Of a stretch of DNA of 64,000 bases, positions 1-11,561 are shown in pieces. The stretch's first letter is position 1. Each line of letters begins with the position of its first letter. A program made the translations under genes and the position numbers. This DNA comes from Hyaloraphidium curvatum (Eukaryota; Monoblepharomycota; Hyaloraphidiomycetes; Hyaloraphidiales; Hyaloraphidiaceae): assembly GCA_025558095.1 (NCBI GenBank), contig JAIVFI010000013.1, positions 372,001-436,000 of the forward strand. The letters run 5' to 3'. A model generated the notes under the pieces. That model worked only from the letters and a program-made list of their open reading frames with translations. It was not told where the DNA came from and did not search any database.

Positions 1-1115
1 GCGGAGGCTTGGGCAGCACCGGCACGGGCACCCTCGGGTCCGGCTGCAACGGCGGCGGCTGCAAGGGCGGCGGCTGCATGAGCGGCGGGAGCGCAGGCGG
101 CGGGGCATCGGTGCCGTAGTACGCGTGCTGCCTCGGCTCTCGCGGGTAGGGCGGGTACATGCTCTGGCCCATGTAAGGATCGTACGGGATCCCCATGCCG
201 TCGTAGGGCCCCGGCGGCATGGGGGAGGGCCCCGGCGGCGGCGGCATGCGCGGGTAGTAGGCCGCGGGGGGCGGGTACACGGGTGGCGCGGGATGCATCC
301 ACGCGGGGTCCGGGTACCCCGGGGGCTGCGCGTACAGCGGGCCGAGGGCAGGCGGGTAGCCCGAATACGGCGGCATCATCGGCGCGACGGGCGGGGCAAG
401 GTAGGGCAAGGGGAGCGGGCTTCGTGTGGTCGGTGGGTTGTTGCGCAGGGGGGGCTCTGCGGGGGGCGTCGGGGTCGAGTGGTTGGACGGGGTGGGGCGG
501 CGATCTGCCAACGACGGCGGGTCAGGACACCAAAGGCTGGGCGGTAACCCGGGCCCTACCAGCTGGAGCAGTGCTGGTGTGCGAGCCGTGGCCGGACGGC
601 GTGGCCCCGTCGGGCACGAACTCGGGGTACATCTCGTTCGGGATGGCGATGTCGGCAAACAGGGGCAGCGCCGACGGCGCCTTCAGCAACGCCGGCTCGG
701 TGGTGTCCTCCTTGGTGTAGTACGACACGAGGTGCTGGCGCCGGTTGTCCGCGGTGCAGATGGAGAGCGCCTTCTTGACCAGGCCATTCTCCTTGAGCAC
801 AAAGTCCTGCTGCGCCTGGTCGGCGCCCGCCTTGGCCGGCTTGGGCGCGCCCCTGCGCTTGGGCTCGATCTCCTTGTACAGCAGGAAGGAGCCGTGGATG
901 CGCGACGGCGACCAGCTCTTGCCGTCGGTCCAGCGCTTGATGCCCGACTCGTCCTCGTCCCACACGAAAACCGCGCCCGAGCGCACGGCCTCGCTGCGCT
1001 CCGACTCGGACAGCCGCCGCGGGATGCGCCGCAGCTTGCCGAGCCGGCACGCCTCGAAGAGCAGCAGCGCGTCGTTTGTCGACTCGATGCGGCCGAACCA
1101 CGTCTCGGTGACCAT
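1..1115 (-). CDS. WOPR-domain (Gti1/Pac2/Wor1 family) transcription factor, 3' end beyond window
   Basis: DNA-binding regulator of the fungal-specific WOPR family, whose members (Wor1, Ryp1, Gti1, Pac2) control morphological switches from the nucleus. Exon 1 is 560-1115. Residues about 4-82 carry the first WOPR half, including the diagnostic SGIKRWTDG and WSPSRIHGSFLLYKE; residues about 105-160 carry the second half (LVKKALSI, HLVSYY). A 55-nt GT-AG intron (505-559, phase 1) joins to an exon rich in Pro, Tyr and Met (for example YPRMPPPPGPSPMPPGPY) that is open to the left edge. Such low-complexity C-termini are usual in this family. The start is the first ATG, two codons before the conserved TWFG block. 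The stop lies outside the window. The family call is secure; the biological role cannot be read from sequence. Confidence 0.93.
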
Positions 1116-2639
1116 CGCGGCGGCGACGCGGCGCGGACTCGGGGAGGCGGGCCGCGCTCGGTCCGCGTCGGCCGCGGCGCCGGCGTCCGCCGGTCGGGGG
1201 GCTCAGCGATGAATCAGCCGCGAGGATGTGGGGGTGCCCCGCCGCGCTGCTGCCACCGCCGTCCGCTCGCCCGGCCCGGCCCGCGGCAGAAGGCTTCCGG
1301 CGCAACGAACGCCGGGCACGAAGCGGCGCCGCCCGCCGCGGGAGGGAGTGGCCGGGTGACTGGGTAGGGCCGGCAGAACCTTCGCGACTAAAACTCAATT
1401 TTGAACAAGGCTCCGCACTTTCTTGTTCCTTGGCTTCCTTTTCCGACCCCAATGGCCGATCACGATCGCGGCAAGGGGACCGGTCACACAAGCGGACAGC
1501 TCTACTGAACGTCGTTACGGAACGATACCCTGAAAAGCTGGACGGTTGTTCTGTGCTTTCGTTGCACGAGCACCATGACGGGTTGCCCCTTTGGCTGAAG
1601 GGACCCTTTCTGAGGCATCCGAGCTCGCCACGATGCCATACCATCCACGACACCGCGGTGAAAGAGATCGCGGCGGATAGGCTTGGCGCTCGTGGTTGCG
1701 GCCACCAGTTGCAGTCACATGAATGGGTATCGGGTATTGTCTCATTGCCGACACAGAACCAACAGAAGAAAATCAAGCCCGCGGCATTATCGCTCGGGAT
1801 CCACGTTGAACGACGCGAGATCCAGGTCCGTCCACTGGAGAACGGGTTCGGCTCAGCATGGCCACCGATCGGCTGCGACACTGAGGACGCACCTTCTTCT
1901 CGCTCTCGGGGTCGATGTCTGGCCGAAAGAAACGGGAAGAGGCGTTGCGAATCGCAGAAGGGGAGGTTGGAATGAAGCTGGCGCCGAGGCGTGCGGCAAT
2001 GCCCACCGTCCTCCCTCTCCTCCGCGGTCAGGGGCTGGTGTTCCCGCGGCACGTCGACGTCTGGCCGCGGCCAATGCCAAAAGTAGGTAGAAGTCGGAAG
2101 AACATAACAGTTTGGGTTTCCGTGGTCCGACCGGGCAAAGAAACGCGTCGCCGTCAGTCGGGCCCCGAACCCCGCGTCCCTCGCGCTCCGGCCCACCGTC
2201 GTCGGGCAGCTTCTCGAACGGCTCCTCCAGCATGTCGAAGTTGATGTTTTGGTGCAGGAACGAGGTGAATTGGGAGTCCTGGGAGCGCCAGCCGGGAAGA
2301 GGGAGCGAGCGGAAGGTGGGGCCGGAGGACGCGTCCGACGCGAGAGAGGCGGCGGCCGTGAGTGCTCTCCTCGCCAAGCATGCATGGGGGACTGGCACCA
2401 TTGTATCGCCTGGCCCGCCGGCAGCTGCGGCCTCGGGACTGAGCACGGGAGGAAGTGGTTCTGGAGTCAACATTCACAACGATCATTGGCCGAACGACGC
2501 GTGTTGCCCGCCGCCGATTACACTAGATATCATGGTTGGAGCGCGGATTACGCCTTCATATCGCGCGCCGTCGTTGAGGAAGAGTCATTTGATGCTCCGG
2601 CAATCGAACGCCCGCCCAGGAGTGTGCTCCGTGCCGGAA
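1116..2639. other. 1.5-kb intergenic/upstream region of the WOPR gene
   Basis: This is the longest single-copy stretch in the left half without a recognised gene. It lies between the 5' end of the WOPR gene and the 3' end of the FoP-like gene. Long frames on both strands exist, but they look like by-products of high GC: compositionally biased, overlapping one another and matching no family I recognise. Long 5' regions are common for WOPR regulators, so a long leader or promoter is the simplest reading. One short minus-strand frame is listed separately as a possible exon. Confidence 0.5.
2197..2401 (-). CDS. possible exon of an unrecognised protein (weak)
   Basis: An open frame begins with ATG and ends at a GTGGGCC donor-like site. 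Its second half looks less biased than the surrounding GC shadows (FTSFLHQNINFDMLEEPFEK). No continuation with a convincing acceptor could be fixed, and no family is recognised. It could equally be an upstream frame in a long WOPR-gene leader. Listed only because the codon choice resembles the neighbouring real genes. Confidence 0.2.
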
Positions 2640-3396
2640 TCACTCTCCACGCTCCACGGCGGCCATATAATCGTCCAATTCGGCGTCCAGTCGCGAGGCG
2701 GCGACGCTGGCGTCCTTGAGCATGTAAGAATCAAGATCCTTATCGAGATCTTCCTTGCTCAGCGGTCCGCCGCCGCGGCCCCTGCCTCCGCGGCCGCCTC
2801 TCCGGGCCCCGCGGCCTCTCCCGCGTACGGGATCCGCGGCGGCGCCCCTCTGCGCACCGCGGGCGCCCCCCCTGGCGGCGGCGCCGGCGGTCGTGCCCCC
2901 GCGGGCCCCGCGTGTGCCGCGCTGCGGGAACACCACGCCGCGAGCCGCCGAGCCGCGCTTTGCGACGAAGCCGCGCTGGATCTGCGCGCCGCGGGCGGGC
3001 GGCGTGCCGCGGGCGGGGGCGCCCCTGCCGCGCGCCCGCTGCGCCAACGCGCCGCGCACGATCTCCTGCCGCTGCTGCGGCGTGACGGGGGCCGCGCCCT
3101 GCCTGCGCGCCATCACCGCCGCGTGGCGGTCGGCCTGCTGCCGCGCCGCCGCGCCGTCCTGCCGCAGCTGCGCGAACCTGCGATCGCCACACAGCGGAGA
3201 CCACGGCAACAGCGAACAGGGAAGGAGGAACAACCACGTCAGTGTCTGCGTGCGCGCCGCCCTCGTCCGCCCACCTCGCGGACAGCGTCGTCGGCTGCGC
3301 GGACCCCGCAGGCGGCGCCGCCGGCGCCGGCGTGACCGTGCGCGCCGCCCCGTTGGGCGCGCCGCGCGCAGACCCGCGCGTGTTGCCGCGCACCAT
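2640..3396 (-). CDS. FoP/CHTOP-like RGG protein (mRNA-export adaptor)
   Basis: A 219-residue basic protein. Exon 1 (3275-3396) and exon 2 (2640-3177) join in phase 2. The N-terminal segment LSARFAQLRQD followed by a Gln/Arg-rich stretch resembles the start of vertebrate CHTOP. The middle is an Arg-Gly-rich tract (RGRGRGARRGGRGGRGRGGG), the usual target of arginine methylation. The C-terminus has the duplicated acidic motif of the FoP family, LSKEDLDKDLDSYM then LDAELDDYM. CHTOP binds the helicase UAP56 and methyltransferase PRMT1 in the TREX mRNA-export complex; the same role here is inference. There is no RRM, which argues against Yra1/ALYREF although Yra1 shares a similar C-terminal motif. 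Divergent from the DRC4-like gene. Confidence 0.8.
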
Positions 3397-3535
3397 GGCG
3401 GATGCTGCGGGCGCGCGGTGACGACGGGGGTTGGGGGGAGGGGGATGATCGTTCGCGGGCCGCGCGCGCGGCGCGCGGTTCCTCCATACCCACACGGGTC
3501 CGCTGCAATTCTCACGGTCTCGGCGGCCGAGGCAG

Positions 3536-4859
3536 ATGGCAGATCCCGGCACGTCATCCAATGCAGGCCCATCTGCACCGTCCGCCGGGGCGGAGCCGCC
3601 GCAGGTCCCCGTGGCCCCGGTGCAGGACGCAGACAACCCTCCCCCAGGCCTGGCGCCGAATGACCCCGCTGGCCCGGCTTCCGACCCACGTCCACCCCCG
3701 GAGACCGCAAAAGAGCCCGCAAGTCCCGTGCAGGCCAAGCCGGCCGCGGGATCCCGGGCCCCAAAGGGCAAGCAGCCCCCGGGCAAGGGAAAGGATCCCA
3801 AAGGCAAGGCCGGGGAGCAGAGCAAGCAGGATGCAGCCCTGCAGCAGCAGGCCGCCGAGATCGAGGCATTGAAGGCATCCTGCTCGGCCAAGGACGAGGA
3901 GACAAAGGGGCTGAACGCGCGGCTGGAGGAGGAGAAGCTGGCGCGGAACCGGGCGGACCTGGAGCGGGTGGGCGACCTTTTCTGACGCCCGCCTCTCGGA
4001 GAGCCGACGTACGTTCATCCAGGGCAAGGCGATGGAGCAGATCGCGGACCTGCAGGCCATGCTGGACGGCCAGCGGGCTGCTCTGGCGGGCAAGGAAGCC
4101 GAGCTCCTCGCCCTCGTCGAGGCGCACGCCTCCGAGATCCAGGTTCGCACCCCCACGCGACCCCGGCACCAATCGAGCTCATCCTCGCCCCCGTACGTCA
4201 CAGCACCTCAAGGGCCAGAACAAGGCCGCCCTCCACACGCACGAGCGCCGTACCACCGACCTCGCCTCGCGATTCGGCGCCGTCGCCGACGCCGAGCGCA
4301 CAGAGCACCACGCCGAGCGCGCGGCGCTGCTGGCGGGCCAGTTCCGCCTGCGGGAGCGGATCGGCGAGCGCGAGGCCGAGGCCAGGGAGAGGCTGGCGGT
4401 GGCTTCGGCCGAGGCGGCGGGTTTGGTCGCGGAGGCCAGGGCGAGGCTCGAGGCGCAGGCCGTGGCGATGTCGGCGGCGATGGATGCGAGGTTACACGCT
4501 GCAAGGGAGGAGGCGGAGCGGGCCCGGGCGGCCGAGGCGGCGAGGGCCGAGGAGCTGAGGGCGGGCCAGCTGGCCGAGGCGAGGAAGCTGCACGAAAAGC
4601 AGGTCGCGGTGCTCAAGCAGTGGTTCAAGGACGTCACGACCTCGAACTCGTCGATGATCGCCACCCTCAAAGTGGGTAGCGCGATCATCCGCGCACGCTT
4701 CGCTGACCGCTGTAATTCAAGGACGAGACGGAGAGGCTGCGCGCGGCGATCGACGCGACGGCGGCCAAGTACGAGCGCAAGCTAGAGGCCCTCAGGAAGG
4801 AGCTGGATGAGGCGAGGAGGGAGCTGGATGCGGCAAAGTCGTCCGCGAGGAATCGATGA
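3536..4859 (+). CDS. DRC4: DRC4/GAS8-like coiled-coil protein, C-terminally short
   Basis: Four exons (3536-3967, 4023-4142, 4204-4671, 4722-4859), all phase 0, give 385 residues. A Pro/Lys-rich N-terminal 95 residues is followed by near-continuous coiled coil. The region LEEEKLARNRADLER, the HLKGQNKAALHTHERR segment and especially WFKDVTTSNSSMIATLKDE follow the order of DRC4 landmarks (LER.., HLLYEHQNNL.., YYNDITLNNLALINSLKEQ). DRC4 (trypanin, GAS8) is a scaffold of the dynein regulatory complex in motile axonemes. Known homologues continue about 200 residues past this last motif; this one stops after about 50, and the downstream reading frame shows no coiled coil. Coiled coils produce false matches, so an unrelated coiled-coil protein is the main alternative. 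Confidence 0.62.
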
Positions 4860-4957
4860 GGTGGCGGTTGCAAAGCTGCGCCCGTTCCGGGCTCGACGAC
4901 CATTCGACGGTGTCCGTTCCGCGTCAAAGACGGTCCTCTGCACTCCACCGGGCAGCG

Positions 4958-6435
<1,478 letters not shown>

Positions 6436-6441
6436 AGCCCA

Positions 6442-7970
6442 CTACGGCTGTGGCGGCAGCCAAAACGCCCCCCTGGGACGGTCGACCTGTCGACGTGCGA
6501 AGGATTGCGCCGATCCCTGCTCTCCTTGCTGGACTTCCGCGACTGTCCGGTAACCCATGGCCCGCAGGATGTTGACGGTGACGTCCCCGATCGTGCCCGA
6601 CCCCTGGGCACTGCGCGGCCGAATGTCGTCCAGGGAGGCTCCGCTGATTGCGTACGGCCGCATGAGCCAGTCTCCGGCTGCTTCGTAGTACTGCATGTCT
6701 AGGTGGGAAACCGAAGAACCCGGGGAGTAAGTGGCTGGGGTGTAAAGCACCGCGGACCGCGCGGTGTTGGTTTCGCCGTCCGTGTACCACAGCAAGAGGC
6801 CGCGGTCCGACTGCGAGACCTGGAACAAATGCCGCGTCACGTTGTACGCCGGCGACGCCTTAAGGTCCCGGATCCACGAGGACCACTCGGTGGTTGGAGG
6901 CACTGACGCCGCGACCACCAGCCGGATCGTCCTTGCCCACGACGACATCCAGACGCCGTTGACATTGTCGGCGACCCACTTGTTGTAGAGATCTGCAACG
7001 GGGTGGAGCATTAGTCTTCGGCATGCCTGGCGCACACCGGAACGCGTCGTGCTCACATTCCTTGGCGAACCCTGTGTAGTGCCCCGTCGAGTTGCGGACG
7101 ACGTAACTCGGGGTCAGCATCGCTTCCGCAGCTCCGAGCCAGGCGAACCAGCTGGATATGAAACCCATGCCGTGGAGAAGTTCGTGTGTGATGGCTTCCT
7201 CGAGGTCTGGTCGAACCGATGTTGGCCGAGTGTCGTTGTGTCTTGGCGCGCAACCCACCGTACTCCGCGTCAGCCAAATCGCCGTCCGTCTCTCCGTCGA
7301 TCCACCAGCCAAAATCGCCGTTGAACCTGGCCATGATGTCCACCCCCTCCGGCGAGAGGCGGTCGGTGCCCAGAAACTGCTTTGCCAGGCTGGACGGGTA
7401 AAGGTACCCTGTGTCCGTTCCGAACTCATCAGCCTCGTCGGCCGCGAACTCGTAGAATGCGGTCGGAGACGCCGAACCCAGCACGCTGTTTGTTGCCGAG
7501 CAGCGCGCATCCGCTTTGGCGTTTGGCCTGCCGCAGAAGCTCTCGAAGGAGGCCGAGACGTCAACGGGCACGGCAAGGGCGAGGACCGACGAGATGCGAT
7601 CCGCGGCCCGCACAAAAGCGGCCTCGGCACGCGTGCACCGCTCCTCCGAAATCGAGTTGTCGCAGCGGAACGATATCCTGAAGTGGGGGTTGTCCGTGTT
7701 GGGAGGCTTCGCCGAAGAGAGCGGAGACTGCAGGCTAGCCATCTCCTCGGCCTGCAGGGGCAGAAGGACGGGTACGATGCCTGTCCCGCCGATTCCATGC
7801 GCTCCACGCGTCGCCAAGGGACCGTCTGGGCCTCCCGGCAAGGGTGTTGGCCCGCCGAAACGAGCCGGGCTCTTGCGCAGCGCATTCGCAGGCAGGGCGG
7901 CGGCTGCACAAATGCCGAGCACCGCAGTGCATGCCGCCCGTCGGAAGCGGAAGGCTCGGCGTCGTGCCAT
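6442..7970 (-). CDS. secreted HExxH metalloprotease-like protein (family not named)
   Basis: Three exons (7259-7970, 7057-7206, 6442-6992; phases 1 and 1) give 470 residues. The chosen ATG is followed by an Arg-rich n-region and a hydrophobic stretch ending PANA, a good signal peptide; an in-frame ATG 23 codons upstream would bury it. Exon 2 holds [16 protein letters not shown], a zinc-peptidase HExxHxxGF motif, preceded by [12 protein letters not shown] in exon 1. Exon 3 is a beta-rich segment ending near [11 protein letters not shown]. The spacing resembles metzincins, but I do not see the canonical third His at HExxHxxGxxH (phenylalanine is at the GF position and no His follows two residues on). 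Predicted extracellular peptidase; substrate unknown. Its stop lies 6 bp from the stop of the convergent farnesyl diphosphate synthase gene. Confidence 0.8.
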
Positions 7971-8119
7971 CGTGCGAGATTCGGGGGTTGTTTGGCCGCG
8001 GCGGCGTGGTACATATGAGTCGCTGAGTGATCGAAACATGGACTACCGATCAGGGCCTGGGGCGCCGCAGCATCAATCCCCCTCTCCACCTCGCACGCAA
8101 ATCCGCGAGTCCGGCCACG

Positions 8120-9764
8120 ATGAACGTGTTCCGCGCCGTCCAGTCGGCCGTCGCCCATGATTCGCTGATGAAGAATGTGCGCGCGACGTCGGGGCCCCGC
8201 CGTGCAACTTGCTGATGGCGCCTGTCCCCCGACTCCTCGACACGCCTGTGCTACCCCATCCCGCGATGTCGCCGTGCCTTCGACGGCGTCCCCAACTCGA
8301 CGGCTGTCTGCCGGCGCCACCCGAACCCGCGATGTCGCCCTGCCGTCGACGGCGTACTCTACCGCGATGTCGCCCTGCCGTCGACGGCGTACTCTACCGC
8401 GATGTCCGGCCCTACCTTCCGGCCCTATCTTACGGCCCTACCTCCCGACGAATTCCCGAACCCGCGGTGTCGCTGCGACTCCCGCCGGTGTGCGCATCTC
8501 GCAGGTCCTCACCGAGGAGAAGGACGTGGTCGATGCGCTTCACAACCTCGCGAAACAGCGCATCGGCGCCTCGAAGGTGCTCGCCGACTGGGGCGTGCGC
8601 GACGGAGACGACCTCGGAGTCATCCTCACGCACACTCAAACGCTCAATGATAAGGTTGGGCCTACTGCTGCTGTCGCTGTCCGTAGACTGATGCAGCTTT
8701 CTCTTTCCCCACCTGCCGCCCCTGCCTCCGCGCTCTCTCTAGTTGTCTTCGTACATTGATACATACGCAGACAAAGTTGGGCGAGCTGGGGTGCCGCTGT
8801 ATCCGTTGGCTGATGCGGGATCGCTTCACAGTACCAGGAGTACCGGGCGCACCTCAAGACCATCTACGCCCGCGAGGAGTCGATGGACAGCAACCGCCAG
8901 AAGCGCAGCGCCCTGGAGAAGAAGGTATTTAGTCGCCCTACTTATGGCTTACACTTGAGATTGATCGCGTGCCTTGGTGGCGTCCGTGGGATGGTATAGC
9001 TCCAGCAGCACGTCAAGGCCCAGAAGGCCGACGTGGCCGCCATCCAGCGCGAGATCCAGATGTTCGACCGCGACCTCGCTCAGCTCGAGGCCGACCACAT
9101 GACGTACAAGCGCAACTCGGTCGCCATGGCCAGCACCGTCCAGTGGGATTCGCTGCTTGAGCTGGCCGCAAAGATGCAGATCATCGCCACCTTCGGCAAG
9201 TACCTCACGGTGGGTTTGCAGCGCGACATTCACCAGCATACGGTTCTTGACGGTTGCTACTGTGGTTCTGCAGGAGCAAATCCCGCTCGACCGCATCCCG
9301 CCCGGGATCCAGCGCCCTCCCTTCGCCGGGGGCGCCGTCACGCAGCAGATCGTGCAAGACTGCCACGAGGCGCTCATGGCCTGGAGGCCGCCCACCTTTG
9401 GTGGCGAGACTCAGCCTGCCGAGTCCATCCCGTCGCCCACGGAGCCCGAGGCCGCGACTCCGGTGTCTCCCATTCCGGCGGAGGGCGCTGTGTCGTCCGA
9501 CACGCTCGCCCAGGTGGAGGGCGTCGTTGCCAATGCCGAAGCTACTGCCGAAGCTGGTGGGCCCGCAACGTTCCTTTGACATGCACGTTGGCTCAAGCGC
9601 CGTGTCGTTTCGCAGCTCTGGAGACCTCGAAGAGCAACGCCACTCTGGCGGTGGAGGCGATCGACAACGCGGAGACGGAGGTGAAGGAGCTCATGGACGC
9701 CGCGAACAAGAAGATCGAGGAGGCCGCCCCGACGGTGGCCGCCGACACCGTTTCGGCCGCTTAG
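8120..9764 (+). CDS. PIL1: eisosome core protein, Pil1/Lsp1 family (BAR domain)
   Basis: Forms the membrane-bending scaffold of eisosomes under the plasma membrane of fungi. Six exons (8120-8176, 8505-8654, 8832-8924, 9000-9209, 9274-9556, 9616-9764) give 313 residues. The first 19 residues (MNVFRAVQSAVAHDSLMKN) lead into helical BAR sequence. Family landmarks are VLTEEKDVV, WGVRDGDDLGVI, YRAHLKTIYARE, STVQWDSLLELAAKMQIIATFGKYL and RPPFAGG with QQIVQDCHEAL. The tail is acidic and Ala/Glu-rich, as in Pil1. The unusually long 328-nt first intron contains a 35-bp tandem repeat. An alternative start running open through that repeat is possible, but the repeat unit is not a multiple of three and the peptide looks non-coding. 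Confidence 0.88.
8262..8410. repeat. 35-bp tandem repeat inside PIL1 intron 1
   Basis: Two perfect copies of a 35-bp unit beginning CGCGATGTCGCCCTGCCGTC lie at 8328-8362 and 8363-8397. A diverged copy lies upstream at about 8262-8296 and a partial copy follows from 8398. The unit is not a codon multiple, consistent with an intronic position. Confidence 0.85.
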
Positions 9765-9847
9765 AGGTGCTTATGGGTCCGCAGTTGTTGTCAAGTCTAT
9801 TACAGTATACACTTATTTATCGGTGTTGCTTGGAATCATCCAGTTTT

Positions 9848-11469
9848 TCACTTCGTCGTCCCGATTAGTGACTGATCGAGCAGGTGAGTGAAGTGGGACT
9901 CACCTCTCTCGTAAACCATGAAGGTGACTGCTTGGCCCGGGGCCACACGCTGGAGACAACGCGGGTCAAACGCAGTTCTGTGCGTGTCGAACTCTGTGCT
10001 CACCATCACACGGGGAAGCAGCCCCTTATAGAAGGCACGCCAGCCCTCGTTCTTCAGCACGTCGTTGAAGAGCCTCCAACCCCTCTGGAAGCCGTTCATC
10101 TTCTCCAGCTCCGACCCGGGCACGATTCTCGTCCTCTGAATCCGGGTTTTCAGGGTGTCGATCGGGTTGTTAGCGATGGGCCCCATTGCGCCAGAGACAC
10201 CGCCGGCGATCAGGTGCTGGTAGCTGGGCAGGGTGTCGAGGTCGGGCTGGAGCTTGAGGAGGACATCCTTAAAGTACTGGTAAACAGTGAAGTTGACGGC
10301 TTGGTTCGTGGCTGAGCAGGGTACGGGTCAACGTTGGGCTCAACAGAGACAACAGCAGACCGACCTTGCCGTGCGACGGTGAACAAGACGCCCTTGTAAA
10401 GAGCGCTGATGCCCTCCTCCTTTACAATGGTCGTCGCAGCGGTGAAGACGTTCTTGTACTTTGCCGCTTCCGTGGGATCAGTCATGGAAGCACGAGCGGC
10501 CTGCACCCGGATCTAACAACAGGATCAATGAGCCAGTGTGCAAACATGGTCCACAAGCGAAGAGACCTTCAGCACGTCCTGAAATGGGATTGGCCGTCAG
10601 CGTGGCTCCGGCACCAAAGAGGCAAGGGCTCACCATGGGAGTCACCACCAGCACACTCTCGGTCGTGCCCGCTCCCAACCCCGCCAAGAACGTGGCCCAA
10701 AAGCTGGTCTTTCCCGTAACGGGGTCCCTTCCAAGCATGTCCTTGTACAGTTCGAACGAAAAGAAGCGGATGGCCATCTTCGGCACTGTCAAGTGGCGGT
10801 TCGGCGCCTCGTTGGTGATCCCCATGTTTCCTCGAGCTCTGAGCAAATGAAAACCAACCGATGCCAGAAACAACGGCCCCAAGACCGCGGTAGAGCCCGA
10901 GGAAACCATCCTTCCTGACGATGCCCGTGGCGGTGGCAATCATTCCCGGCGGCTTCACCACTGCAGCCGGTGCGCCACCCTGCTCAAAGGCGGGAACATG
11001 GAGCACATGAGAGGTCGCGTCCAGGAAGGGCACAACCGAAATGCCGGTCCCGCACCTTGGCCGCGGTAGGCTGGACGTTGCGGCGGAGCTGCATTCGCAC
11101 TGTGGCCCAGTCAGGGAAGCCGTCAGTATCCAGGTAGTGGCCCGAAGCAGGACGAGTGCTTCACGAACGAACCTCTTTGGAGGTCATGGCAACAGCATAG
11201 AGGCGGAATGGGCGTGAGGCGTCAGAACCGGAGACAGCGGGAACTTCGCCCGCCGCGGGTCCACCCACTTGATGGTATCCAAAGGGTGCATGGCCAGCGC
11301 CTCGCAGAAGCCTGCCGCGCCGCCTGCCACGAAATGGACAGACAGCGGCGTCTGCGGAGCGAGCGGCGTCGCGGGAACAAAGTTGCGGGGAGGCTCCGTT
11401 GGCACGCGTCCCGGGCTCTGCGCTCCAGCGCCGAGGTGTCACCTTGCCGGGACCTCCCTGCTTCGACAT
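9848..11469 (-). CDS. SFC1: mitochondrial succinate/fumarate carrier
   Basis: Mitochondrial carrier family protein exchanging succinate and fumarate across the inner membrane, linking glyoxylate-cycle products to respiration. The three carrier repeats carry HPLDTIK, TPMDVLK and NPIDTLK. The SFC1 subtype is indicated by HFVAGGAAGFCEA, VVKPPGMI, VPKMAIRFFSFELY, IVKEEGISALYKG, ATNQAVNFTVY and RVAPGQAVTFMVYE. The start MSKQGGPGK is followed by a GTGACA..CGCAG intron. About eight exons. The junction after HPLDTIK is not settled: the GTGGGT donor and the CACAG acceptor before TGCGAATGCAG give the wrong phase for VRMQ, so either a noncanonical site, an extra segment or a base error lies there. 83 bp from the PIL1 stop, convergent. 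Confidence 0.9.
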
Positions 11470-11561
11470 CCCGTCCGCCGGCACCAAGGGTCACAGAGGG
11501 GAGAGGAGGGGGCGGACAGTGACTCCGGGCTCCGGCCTTTTCACACTTGCACGTGATCGCA

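Noticed and set aside
1226-1975. Plus-strand 249-codon frame in the WOPR upstream region
   Set aside because: No start context, no family motif, mixed composition; likely chance in untranslated sequence.
556-2385. A 609-codon minus-strand open frame spanning the WOPR exon and its upstream region
   Set aside because: It overlaps the WOPR exon in another frame, is Arg/Pro/Ser-biased and matches no family; a GC-content shadow.
2640-4172. A 510-codon minus frame continuing upstream of the FoP-like gene
   Set aside because: Only the part downstream of the 3178 acceptor has FoP character. The rest lies antisense to the DRC4-like gene and is compositionally biased.
3536-4859. Reading the DRC4-like gene as a bacterial-type SMC or tail-fibre protein
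   Set aside because: Intron structure and the WFKDVTTSNSS block favour DRC4; the coiled coil alone would not distinguish.
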